Shown here: positions 49,560 through 61,900 of the stretch, in pieces | How the letters are laid out: each line of letters begins with the position of its first letter | How positions within the stretch are numbered: position 1 is the first letter of the stretch | Source of the DNA: Acanthornis magna | Taxonomy: Eukaryota > Chordata > Aves > Passeriformes > Acanthizidae | Direction of reading: 5' to 3' | DNA: 64,000 nucleotides | Assembly (NCBI GenBank): GCA_036785705.1 | Contig: JAWUZG010000070.1 | Span: 4,475,001 to 4,539,000 of the forward strand | Notes under the pieces: generated by a model | Told to the model about the DNA's origin: nothing | The model's input: only the letters and a program-made list of their open reading frames with translations | Database searches by the model: none | Position numbers and translations under genes: made by a program

Positions 49560-49760
49560 GTGTTCCAAGCACTCACACACAGGATTTGGGGTTTGTTCCT
49601 GAGCCCCAAAATGCAGGATTTGGGCTCTGTGCTCAAGGCCTGGGTGAGCCTCATTCTGCACTCCCAAAACACAGCACTGAAGTCACTGTTTCACAGCCCT
49701 AGGCCTGGCCAGATGGGACTGGTTCCAAGTGCCAACAACAAAGGATTTTGCCCTGAGCCC
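49560..49760 (-). repeat. inverted remnant of the 34-bp minisatellite
   Basis: Read on the minus strand, this segment gives about six units of the type TTTTGGGGCTCAGG, then a run ending in AAATCCTGCA or AAATCCTGTG, matching the array at 44,986-46,150. It extends the inverted symmetry of the region to roughly 4.8 kb, although with far fewer units on this side. Confidence 0.65.
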
Positions 49761-52700
49761 TCCACACCCTCACCCCCATCAAAACACCCCCACAGGACTT
49801 AGAATCTGATTCTGAGACCAGAAAAATGCCCAATTTATTAGTCACAGTTTCATAGGGTCATGGAATTGACTGTGGACATCCACCCAGATGGGGACAGAAT
49901 GGACCTGTCACACATTTGCCTGTTGTGAGAATTGCTTCAGCCGAGCAAAGAAGCACACGTGGGATAAAAAGGTAGGAAGCCTCCCCTGAACTGAAGCCAT
50001 AAAATGTAGCCTATCTGCGTTATTATCCTAACAATGTCATATCCTATTACCCAAACATCAGGTTTGTTGCGCTGCCTCCAGCTCACTGACTGATGCTGCT
50101 CACCGCTCCAGGCGCTCCTGAGGCACAGGGAACGCCCACAGATTTGCTCAGCCTGATGGAACTGAAGGGGTGGAAGCTCACCAGGCCTGAGCAGTCCCCA
50201 CAGGTGATGCTCCAGGTACTCCTCCCCATGTCCTGGCTCAGGATGAGGTAGCTCCCGCTGCCACTGCCAGGAAGGAGCCGCTCCCCAAGGATGACTGCGT
50301 TCCCATGCAATGCCAGCTGCCCTGCCTCCCTTAGGGAAAGGCTATTTTGGAAGAGGAACTGAAATCCCAGCAGTCAGGGCTTGGCAGCAGCCAGCGAGCT
50401 CCCGGCACTGAGCGGTACCACAGCGATGTGCCTGAGCCTGGAGTCACATCCTGCACAGCGGCTCCGTGACTCGCTGGGGCCCTGCTCAGGCTGTGCCAGG
50501 AGGAGGAGATGGATGGGAGTGCCCGGGTGGAGCCTGGCACTGGCAGCCGGCAGGGCTGTCCCTGAGGGGAGAACTTGCTCTGTGTTCCCTGAGCAGGATT
50601 AAGAGCTGGCCAGAAGCATTTAATATCCACTTTAGAGATACCACATCAGCTGATACCAGTGTGCGATATGCAAAATAGCCACAACATCTGCAGACTTCAG
50701 AACAAAAATAAACAGCTTTGTTTTCCTTTCCTTCTTTTATGCAATTATATATAGGTAAGATTAATAATGCCTGATGACATTTTCTTCCTTAAAACTTTGG
50801 CCAATACCATGCTACTGACTAGGTTTCAAAAGTAGAAGGAGATGGAAGTGATAAATTAAACCCGATGCCCCATCTTTGCATACTTAGCTTTCCATTACAG
50901 AAATTCCTGGATGGATCCACATGCTCATCTGCTCATACTACCTTATACTTTGTTTCACTCTAATCTCATTAGGATACCCTAAATCCAACCTGTTCTGCTT
51001 CTCACACCAAAGCCTGCTGTCATCTCTGCTCATGACATTAGCATGGCACACGTTGTTATCACACAAATAATGGCAAAACAAATTGCATCTTGTTCCTTCT
51101 GCAATAAACAGTGTAATTTGGAGAGCTGGAGCTGTGAAACGAGGTGATACAATTCAGGAGTAGCTCTCAACATGATGAATACTGACTCAGAGGTTACCTG
51201 CGGCTCCAAACTCATGAGTTTCCAGAATGCATGGTCACTAAATGGCTGTGTTCTTTAAGAACATTTATTTTGTCAGTACTTGTGTTTTTGTGAGCCAAAA
51301 TTATAGCTAGTGAGGGACAAAAAAATAGACCTCATGTTTGATGTTCCTTCTGTGACACTGATTTGATGGAGTCTGAGTACTCTTGTTAAGAGGAAGTCCC
51401 ATTATAGCAGGGGAATGAGGGGAAAAACTACCTCTGTCCATGTAAGGATCAACTGATTATTACTTTTTTTTTTCAATTTCTAGAGTTTCCTCCATCCATA
51501 AATGACTGGTAACCCTTGCTGGATATTCTGCACAATCCAGCAGGGTCACTCTTAGCCATCCCCAGAAGCTGGAAAAGCCCCTGGGTTTCCCCAATGTCCA
51601 GACTTATCCTGACCCGTTGTTTCAGCCTTGCTGTGGCTCAGCTGTGCCAGGCTCTCATTATCCAGCAGCACCGGGAGGTACTTGCAGGCCTGAGCACTTC
51701 CCTCAGTCCATGATAAAAACCAGCTGAGCACCTGCCCCAGCCTTGTGAAGCCACTGAAGGCTCTGATTGTGCCTGACTGGGATCAGGAGCCACTCCTGCC
51801 TGGCTGTGGAGCTCCAGCTGGCCCCTGTTGCACTGAGAACAGCTCCTCTGGCACCCAGGGGTGGCTCCCAAGCCTCTAACAGGAGCTGCAATGTTTTCCC
51901 TTTATTTTCCATCCACTGTGTTGATAACTGGGATGTGTTTAGAGCAACAGAGATTGTAGAGTGAGGGATGTTCCAGCCTGGCTGCTGGGTGTGTTAGATT
52001 ATCTCCACCTCTAAGGAATTACTTGCATCCCAACCATTACAGTTATCAGCAATAATGAACTGGAGGATGTGAGAATAGAAATATTGTTTGGACACCATTT
52101 CCCCAAGTGTGGGCACTGTAATCATCTGATCTAAGGAGAACAAACATTTCTGATTTAAGGGAAGATTTTTAGTCTGCCAGGAAGAGCTGCCTGAATCCCA
52201 GCATCCCTGGCAGCCTCACCTCACCCCCTGTGGCCCCTCCAGAGGGAGAGTGTGGACACTTCCCAGCTCCATGAGCTCATCTAACCTGAGGTGCTGCTCC
52301 TGGCAGCTCAAACACTGTTCTGGTTTGGCACAAGACCTTTCAAATACTCCAGGATGAGGACAGAGAAGCCCAGGGATAAACAAAGGCCTCTTGCAAGGCA
52401 AAGTATTTATTTCATTACTAAAAGGCAAATCAAAAAATCTTTTTATCTTCATGGTTTGTTTTCTTTTGCTCACTTGGCCTTTTGCTTTCTGTCCTTTGCA
52501 AGTCTTGGCACATTCACCTCTCAATATTTGCACCCTCTGCCTTGTCCAGGCTGCCTCTGGTTCAGCTCCCTGAGCAGTTGCTGGTTTGAGCCTGATCTTT
52601 TTCACTTCAGCTGTGTCCCTTTCCATTGGCCATCGCTCCTAACTCTGCACCCCCGGGAATTCCCGCCTGGGAACAAGCAGGGATTCCTCACCCTGGCCAA

Positions 52701-54836
52701 GGGCAGCAATGCCCCCTGCACACATTCCCAGGGGTCAGCTGCTCCCTACAAACCCCTGGGGTCCCAGAGCTCACAGATCGCTCCCAGTGCAACATGTGGG
52801 AGCTGGAAGCCTGTCCTGAGGGTCGGGACTGATGCACAGGGTGACTGGAAAATCATCCATGACTATTGGACCCAGTTATTGTGAACAGGTGCAGCCAAGG
52901 CACTCCATTTCCTGCTCACTGAGGTGTCACCAACACTTCAGTCTGATAAAGCTGATACTCAAATATCGACTCTGGTGCACAACAATAACTTCGTGTGCAT
53001 TCATGAGAATGCAAATAGAATGATCATGGCTCTCAGTTTTGAGGCTGTGATCAGGTTCATTTTGGGTAATTTTAAACAATTTTTTCACCTCATTGCTTCA
53101 TTCTTTCTACAGCTGGGACTCCAGTACGAGGAGAAAAGAGACAGTTTACTGGAACCCCTTTCCTGCTAAACACTGAGGCTCATTCAGGTCCTGAGAGAAA
53201 GCACAGACAGGGAGAGCTGCCCCTGCTCCGCTGGGATTGCACCCTGCATTCACGAGGGAAAGATGTCTTTGTGAAAATTGGTCTCATTATCTTTATGCTT
53301 CACAGTTCCCACCAAAATTATTTTGACCAGAACTGAGACTGCATCACTGAGCAGCAAAGGCAACATTCAGCAATCCCCATAACCTGGCAGAAATTCTTGT
53401 TGGTGATGGCCTGAGCCCTGGGATGGGAGTTACAATGGTAACAGCAGTAACAGCAACACTGATATTCCTCAGAAATATGAGGAGCTGCTCCTTCCCTCTT
53501 TTGGGAAAATGTCTATTGTGCATCTCCAAGTTGCACCCTCAACACTCACTTGGCTTCTAGAGATATTCATTCCTTTTACACTCCTCACAAGGCACCTCCA
53601 TCAGTTCCATCTTCTGCCTGCTGGGCAATGCTCCCCCTCCTATTTCAAAGGTGAGAGTGAGGAACTTTGCAAGTGCCCTTCGCTGAGCTCCTCTCACATC
53701 TTCTCTCACTCCTTTCATTTCCTTACCAACAAGGAGAAAGATTAAAGGGGGAAAAAATGTGTTATGATCTATGCAAGGCCAGAAAGTGGCCTGAAGAGAC
53801 ATACTTTGGATTGACTCTGGCTGTATAAAACCAAAGTCAATTGGGATTTCCTCAAAAAAATTAAAGGAGGAGATTATTAAAGCTATTTATATAGTCAGAT
53901 TAAGGTCTGCTCCTCAAGGTTTTAGCTTTGGCACTTCTCTAAGCAACACAAAACGCAGACAGTGAGTAACTGTGAGAGACTGCACAGAAGAGGACTCGGA
54001 GGATGAACTCATTCCCCATCCAAATCAACTGGAATTGACTTGGACAAGGACAGGAATTCACTCTGGAGTGTCAGTGCTGCCCAGTTATTGGGGGTGACTT
54101 GCAGTGCCACCATCTGCACCTCTGGCATTGAGTGGGCACCTGCTGAGAGGCTGTTGGACCACGCTGAGCTCACTCCTTTCAGTGAAACTCTGTGGAATCG
54201 CTAAGAAGATGCCCTTCCCTATTTGCCATTTTCTGCTCTCCCAGAGAACTCCCTGCTGTCCCCACCTGTCCCCTGCCTGTGGCTCTGAGCCAGCAGAGCA
54301 GAGGCCTCACTCCCACCGTGGCAGGGGCTGGACAGGAGTGGCACGGGGACAATGAACTGCTCAGGTGTCCCTGCAGCCTCCAGCACAGCTCTGCTGCCAG
54401 GGCAGAGGAGCCCAGCCACAGGTGGCTCTGACACTGCTGGAATTCATTGCCATGGGACTGTGCTGGTGTCACCTTAACATCAGAGGGACTCTAGAACTGC
54501 AGTCAGCACTTCTGGAGCCTCTACACTGAGGGCTTTTGGCAACAGCAGAGCACAGCTCTGACAGGAACTCTTTTTGAACGCATTTGTAAAGGAAATCATT
54601 TCAATGTATGGTTTGTTTGCTTTAGCATTATTTATCAAGTGGCACAGTTAATTTTTTCTGTTATCAGTTTTAGATTGAGCCTTTATAGAGTTAGATTAAT
54701 ATTTTTTTTACAGGATGATGTATCACATCACTTCTGAGCTGGGCTCAACTTTGAACAGCCTGAAGTACACAGCACTACCAAGACCCAAGGCAGTGATTTC
54801 TTTCTGAGCAGTCCAAAGCCCATTTAATTTTCATTA
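49761..54836. other. moderately GC-rich non-coding stretch, no gene identified
   Basis: Several frames of 60-200 codons (for example 52,291-52,884 plus and 52,216-52,626 minus) overlap on opposite strands, lack family resemblance and have no consistent splice context. At 53,810-53,841 a short hairpin pairs ATTGACTCTGG with CCAAAGTCAAT (10 of 11) around a loop containing TATAAAA. A cysteine pair at about 49,924-49,935 (C-E-N-C) is too little to call a zinc finger. Confidence 0.5.
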
Positions 54837-54890
54837 TTGGACACAGTGATCTTAAGGGTTTTTTCCAATCTAAATGATTCTAGGATTCCA
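54837..54890 (+). repeat. CR1 LINE 3'-terminal fragment
   Basis: ATTGGACACAGTGATCTTAA followed by TTTTTTCCAATCTAAATGATTCTAGGATTC matches the 3' end of avian CR1 on the plus strand, including remnants of the ATTCTATG-type terminal octamers. The body upstream is not recognisable, so this is a severely 5'-truncated or decayed copy. Confidence 0.8.
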
Positions 54891-57800
54891 CATTCCCAAA
54901 CTCAGAGAAGCCCAAACATCCATACTAATTTTACTATGCCAAAGACTCCAGCTAAACCTGCAGTGCCACTGTGGACATACACGGAATATACTGAGTTGGT
55001 TCAGGGGTTTTTCCAAATATTTTAACATTCCTTTATCAGCTCTAGAAACACATACTAGAAAAACACAATATACTTTTTTTTTTAGCTCTTTTGACAGTAA
55101 AGTCCTTTAAAACCTGTTCTGTCTGGAGGGCACCTTTGCAGATTTAGTCATGCAGTAGAGGTTCTCTGACAGAGTAATCCTAAGTGACTGAAAACTTGGC
55201 ATCTGCCTTGATCCCCCAACATTTTTCAGATATGACATTGATCAATTTTAGTCTGTTTCAGTGGAAGCTTAAATTGAGCTTTTGACAGACTCAGAAATGT
55301 TTATGGTGAATCTCCCCAATCACTTCTCAAGAGCATCCTCTCAGGTTCAGTTGATAAAGAGGAGATTAACCTCTTATGGATGTCATTTTTCCCCAACACC
55401 GATATTCTCATTTGTCAGATGTTGTTGGCAAGGAGCAGGTCTGACCTTTAAGAGAGGAATATGTAAGGTGTTGTCAAAACGAATTGGAAACTCAAAATAG
55501 ATGTGATACAGCACTTCCAAGACTGGAGAGAGTTCACTCCTTATGCCCCCCCAGAAGACCCCATTCTCTAGAAACAGCAGTGGCAAACACCAACAAATCC
55601 CTGCTTTCCTTCAATATATTTTGGTGAAATTTACCGTGCTTGCAAGGAGAGGTGAACAATAAAACAATGAGTGGTGCAGACAAGGCTCTCTCCACTGACA
55701 AAGGTTCCTGACCTTCTGCAGCTTCGGCACTTCAGCCTTGGAAGATTCCAGCCTTGGGACTGAGATTGCTGTGTGCCTCTCTGAGTGAGTTTGTAAGGTA
55801 AGTTACACGAACTGACATGGAAAAGCTCTGCTTGCTGCAGATATCACAGAGTTAAACACACCCTCGGGTTTCTGCAGATAGAATCTATTTCTCCTGGAAT
55901 TGAAAGGGCCCCTTTTAAAACATCCCCGCCTCAATGAGTGCAGCAGTGCCCTGATAAACAATAATCCTGCCCAGGGGTGAACATTCCTGCAGGCCCAAGC
56001 CACAACACGTGGCCATTGCATCTCCAGCCTTCAATAGCCCCTGGGGAGCAGCTGAGAATTCCTCTTTCTGTCTGGGACATGTTCTCTCCTGGAATGGAAA
56101 AGCAGCATTTCCTTGCCCACCATCACTGACCATCACAGCCCTGCCCCTCTGTTTGTCAGCACTGACAATGGCACAGGAAGGAGCAGAAAAGAGGACGGAA
56201 GGTGCTCCACCAGTGTGGTGCCCACAGCTCCTGAACTGCCTCCAGTCCTTCTCAGGAAAAATTATGGGATCTAAATGTCAGTGCCTGATGCAGCCCGGTC
56301 CAACTTCCTGGGACTGGAGCACACTGAGCAAAATAAGGGAAATTGCTGCAGTGTGAGGGTTGCCAGGCTAATACCAGCAGGAATGAAAGAGCTCAATGAA
56401 ATTGAAAAATTACATATTTAACAAGTAGCTGGATGGTAATAATTGTTTTAGGCCAACACTGAATTCTGTCTGGGGCCATTAAGTACATGAGTCAAGCTGC
56501 TGATCTGAGTGGGAGTGAGGGTTTTGCAAACCCCAGACAGGACAAAAAGGATCCCTCCCATCAGCAGCTTGTTCAGTGCCCTTGTCAGGTGTTTGCACAG
56601 CAAATCCACTGCAGAACAAGGCTGAAGGCAGCAGGAACCACCCAGCTTTTCCAGGGAGCCTCCTCTCTTTTCTGTGCTGTGGGGCAGGAGGCAACACTGC
56701 TTTATGTTAAAGGACAAAAAGGAGCAACCTAAGGACAGGGAGCCGCAGAAACACAGGGAAACCCACACTTCCCAAGGCAAACTTGCCTTGTTTTCACCCC
56801 TCGGGGTAAAAGGGCAGCTCTGTGTGCTTCATCCCCATCAGAAGTGGCAACCCTTGCTCTGCTAAACAGGATCCAGGCAGTATTGATTCTACTCTGAGAA
56901 TAACACAGCTGAACATCAGATGGGGGACACACATCCCAGAACAAGGAGCAATAATGAAGCTGGGATAGCAGAGCTGAGCCCTAAGCCAGGTTCGATGCCT
57001 ACCATGGAGTCTCCAGGGTTTATGAGCTCAGAGCTCTCCATTATCTGACAGAAGAGTTCACAGAAAGCCCCAGAGCTGAAGGAGCCATGGAGGCATCTCA
57101 GCCCCAGGTGGATGCACTGCCAGGCTGTTCATGCCTGGGGCACTTTGCTGCCAGAGAGGAGTTTGGGGTGGGCTCCAACACTTCCTGCCGCTGCCAGCCC
57201 CACAGCAAGAGCATCCCTGATTTTCCTGGAACACACATAATCCCTTTCCCAGAGCTCCATGAGACACTCACCATAGATCCCTGTGCAAGGCTCTCGGGAG
57301 GGCTCTGCAGCTCCAGCCTGTCCACACTGCTGTGTCCTGGTCTGCTCGGGGAATTCCCAGGAATGTCTCTGTGCCCCTCCACTGCCAAGTGCACTGCCAT
57401 GGCAGGCTTGGGAGGATATCCCTGCCTGGCATTTAACTGCCTCTCGTCTTCCACATTTCCTGGTTCTTCCTTCAGCACTCCTGAGTGCTGACCAGTGATC
57501 ACTCAGTATTTGCAAAAAAAAAGTTTTTTTCTGTGTTGCTCAATGCAGCTTGACACCACTCAGTGACCCTATTAGCAAAGCTCAGTCTTTGCAAATACAT
57601 CCCTCAGTAACACTGTAGACAAATCATAGCAAATATAGAGCAGCTTTGAACTCAGAAGTCATCATAATCCACAGTTATAAATACGTGAAATGAATAAATG
57701 AAGGCGGATTAAGTGGTGATCTCTGGCCAGGTGCCAGAGAGTGGCACCAACAGTTACCAAAAGGGATCAGGAATGAGGCTGAGGAAAATACTGGGCACCT

Positions 57801-57965
57801 TAATTTCTGTTCCTTGTGGTTTTGTGCTACAGATGATTATTATTATTTTTCATTTACCATGATGCTGATGAGTGCCTCCAAACTGCACATGGAATTTCCA
57901 CCAGGACTTCCATGGTGCAGGCATGCTGTGTATCCCATGCCTCTCCATCCCACAATCCTCTTCGA
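54891..57965. other. non-coding stretch, no gene identified
   Basis: Overlapping frames on both strands around 56,000-57,500 show no family and no asymmetric coding signal. No repeats recognised. Confidence 0.5.
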
Positions 57966-58927
57966 ACATGAAACTCTTTCTTCCAAATTGGAATTCAGGG
58001 AATTGTCAACAAGTCTCAGTCCATGCAGAATAAGTGTAAATGTGAATATGATGATAATCCTGGGACAAATGCTGTTCCCCAGCAGCCTGGCGTCAGTTCA
58101 GAGCCTTCTGGCAATGCTGGGGCTGCTCTGTATCGCTGTTCTGTGGAGCTGGAGCAGTTTCATCCCTATCAGAGCACACTGAGCCGCGTGGTGAACGTGT
58201 GCATCTGGTTTTGAGTTCAGGCAGTTCAGCAGTTCCTTGCTGGCAGCCTCGGGGATATTTCAGTAGGATGAACTCCTTTACCTACAGGGCCATAAAAAGA
58301 GAAGAGTTAACAAGGGGCTATGAGCTGTTACCGCACAGGTGATGAGGTGCCTTTATGGGACCTCGCAAAGTGCTTGACGCCAGGCAGAATTCCTCTTCTA
58401 CCAGAGCCTGGGGGAAGGTGAAACCCCAAGCTTTTCCCCACCATTGCCTGTCTGCTCACGTGTGCACAGGCAGTGTCGAGGCCCCGTCTGCGGCACGTTC
58501 AGCGCTCTGTGCTCGGCCAAGGTTCCCAGCTCCGCCGAAGGCACGTGGAAATGCACTGCTGGCAGACCTGAGGCTGTCAGGGATTTTGGCCATTACCCTC
58601 AGTCACATTGATCCCATTAACGGCAGCTCAGTCTGAGGAAGGACAGGCTGTGCCACCAGTTTTGGTTGCAGTCTGTGCTCTGAGGACCCCCAGTGCCCAG
58701 GAAATGTCTGAGCAGTGCGAGGGCACCTTGGGTAGCAGGTGGGTGTATTGGCCTCTCTTCTGCCAAAGGGATCTTAGGAACCTGCCCTCCAGACTCCTGG
58801 CATTTGTCCTGCCCAAACCGTGCAGCACTGAAATCTGGGAGCAGCACCGGTGCTGATTCACTGTGCTATCCTCAGCCCAGCCCTCTCCAGGCTGTGACAC
58901 AGCTCACATCTGGAATCCCCTCAGGGA
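57966..58927 (+). repeat. direct duplication, copy 2 (pairs with 43,652-44,622)
   Basis: Second copy of the segment at 43,652-44,622, in the same orientation, 14.3 kb away. The 879 bases 58,049-58,927 differ from copy 1 at five positions, several of them at CpG sites (for example CAGCACGTTCGG versus CGGCACGTTCAG). The first 83 bases are much more diverged. After 58,927 the sequences part completely. Confidence 0.95.
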
Positions 58928-61900
58928 AAAACGGATACCTGTACGAACAGTACAAGGTGCAAAATATGGCTAACACTGTATTATAGCCTTTTTTTTTCCA
59001 GGACTCTTCTTTGACTATTGGTTATGGCACTACAGTTAAAGTTTTACTGTGATCAGAGTTTTCACCTCTTCTGAATTATGGTCCCAGCTCTCTTGGATAG
59101 CAGGAAGGACAGCAGCTTTATACTAGCTCCCACCATCTGATGTATACTACTTTATTCAACATTTATAAAATCCTTACATAATTAGTGATAAAAATGGATT
59201 TAGACGTTTTTTCTGAAGTGTGACAGGAAAAGTTACATTCACTAGCTAGAATTGGTTGCTGAATAAAGAGCAGGTAACTACAAGAAACAGTGGTTAAAGT
59301 TCTGCCGAGAGAGGGGCTTTGCAGTGTGTAGAAATTAATGCTGTGTTTCCAAGAGAAAAGATCTTTGTTTCCCAACTTGATTTGTAAAAAACTGTTAATA
59401 TTCATTTATTAATCCTAATTTTAACACAAAATAAAATTTTAAAAAAGAAATAAAAGGCAATACAGAATAGATTAAGATGGAGGTATTACAAAAGGTTAAC
59501 AGTCTGTGAGTGGATTAGCACTTGGTGCCAGCTTAAGGTAAAAAGTGTCCTTGGAGGCACAGTGTCCCCCAGGCAGTGCCCAGGGGGTGCTGTGTTTGTC
59601 TGTTACTCACATCACTGGACTTGGCCTCTCCTGGTCAGGACTGGAGTCTCCATCGCTGCTCCAAGGCCAGTACATGAAACCAAACAGGAATTATTCACGA
59701 CTCGAACACTGAGGCAGCAAAACATCATGGGAGTGTTATTCCTTGTCCTTGAAGGGATTGTAAACACGTCTACGAACACAACAGACCAGGCATTTGTATG
59801 ACTGTGTTTGAAGCTGTGTAAAAGATAATGCAACAGTTAATTTTCTGCTATAGTTAGGCTTTTCCTCACCATCAGTTGCTACTAAATAAGTCCCTAACAT
59901 TTTTCAAGGGCATAACTTACAACAAGACAGCAAAAACAATTACATATTGTTTTCAATAAGATGCCATTTTCCTTTCTGGCAGTCAGCAATGGGCTTTTAA
60001 TGGGTAACATTTGTTTCGTAAAACTCCCAGATGCTGCCTTGACAATTACAAGGGAAGAAAAGAGCAGAAAACAAACCCAAAGCAAAGGCAGAAAATACAA
60101 AGAGCAAATGAAGGATTCAGCTTCCATTGCAATGATTTATCTTGTGTCCCAGGCTGATGCACTTTTTGGCTGGATCAGACATGTCTGGTGAACCTGGGCT
60201 GCAGAGCTCCACTGAGATCTTGGGTCTCCCAACTGGTGCAGCCCCACAGCCATTCTGAGCCACGATGGGAAATATTGGAAGGGAGCTCTCATGCAAGTGG
60301 AGCCAGTCAAATAGAAACAAAAAGTAGAGGGCATAAGCTTTCCACACTATAGAAAAATAAAAAATATAGAAAAAATACGGAAGACAAATAAAGGCACCAA
60401 CCTCATTGCAGAAGATGAAGTACACTGTGAAGTAGCAGTAATTTAACCTGAAGAATGGGAAATCCAACATCTGTGAAGAGCCAGGACAGTAGCCATGGCC
60501 ATTGCTTTTCCATGTCTAGTTTTTGAACCTTCTAGTGTATCTGGTGAGTGGCAAGAGGCACTTTTTCCCTGAACAGACCCAAACCACGAGACTTTGAAGA
60601 GTCTGTCAGCACTGCTTCATGACTGGTGCCAGGGAGCTAAAGACAGGCAACTGAGTGCCTTGCTCTAAGTGGCTGCACAAAATCCAGGGACTCCATGTAT
60701 TCTGCATTACCAAGTTGCCCCCACACACCTTTGAAGCAATCCTGCTTACCTACGGAGGTCCTGTTCCCCAGGCCCAGGGGGAGGCAAGCCACGGGAGATG
60801 GATTTGTTTGCACAGCCCTAGGTCAGGCTCAGCCAGCCCTATGCAATCCAGTATTTACTTACCACAGCAGGTCCAAGAAATACTGCAGCAAAAAATACTA
60901 TTTCCTAAATTTGGGTACTCTGCAAAAATTCACAAGTTCAATTTGTTTAATAATGTGATACTAGCACATTATCATTTTTAATTAAAACTGTATCCTCTCA
61001 TTATGTCTGCAGGTCTTTCATAAGGAGGTCATCCAGAACCAAGGCAGTGCAAGCTCATCTCCACAGAGAGTGGGACGCTGCACCCTGACCCCGGTGCACA
61101 GAGATTTTTTTCACTTGGCACATAAACATTTTACTGGCACAAAAAGTAACTGGAGTGGAAAGGGAGAAGCTCCCAACTGACGGAGCAGCCGTGCTTCCTT
61201 AGAGCAGCCTACAATTTGGGATTAAAAAATTGTAAAAGCAAAAGGAGAGCTCTTTGTCTTAAAGCAGAAATGCCCAGTAACACCCATGTTGTACCTTGTG
61301 CAAGTCTGAAGAATTTTGAAGGCATCACGTGCAGAGGATGGGACAGGGGAGTATCAGCCAGAGTCCCTGGTGTCCTCTGAGGGCTTGCTGCTGGATTAGC
61401 CTGTAAGATACCCAACAGTTTAAATGGAGGCAGGATTTAAAGCTCTGCAGATCACACCCACCTGACAACTACATCCAGATTTTAAACCAAGACAAGAACA
61501 GGTGCAGTACAATGGACATTCCCACGCAGGCACAGTCCCTGCACTGCCACAGCCAGGCCATGCTGCCTTCTTGGACACTGATTTCCTGAGGCTTTGCCTG
61601 ATGCTGTTTTAATTCTTCACACTGTGGGGCTCCATCATTCACTCACCCTGGGACACTCCACAGTTTAGCAGACATTACTATGGCTGTTTTACCCCTGACA
61701 TTCATCCAAAATTCTACTTTTCCTAATTTAATTCCATTCCCTACCAATCTTTTTTTTTCCTCCATGGGTATTAAGGTGTTTGTTTTTTATTCCAGTTAAA
61801 GTCAAGCTACTAGCAGCTAGAAATCAGTCTTATGCTTAGCTGGAGAGATGTAACCTTGAGCAGGTACAGGTAATTATGGACTGTACTTAGGGGTCTGCTA

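Noticed and set aside
48632..49702. 356-codon open frame on the plus strand
   Set aside because: It reads through the E-box tandem copies, CpG island and minisatellite, with competing open frames on the opposite strand. Composition explains the lack of stops.
49921..49968. C-E-N-C-F-S frame as a second zinc finger
   Set aside because: Only the C-x2-C and a phenylalanine fit. There are no correctly spaced histidines or linker, so this is likely chance.
43652..58927. The two direct copies as LTRs of an endogenous retrovirus
   Set aside because: There is no TG...CA termini, primer-binding site, polypurine tract or gag/pol-like frame in the 13 kb between them, and identity is mosaic at one end, which LTR pairs formed in one insertion would not show.
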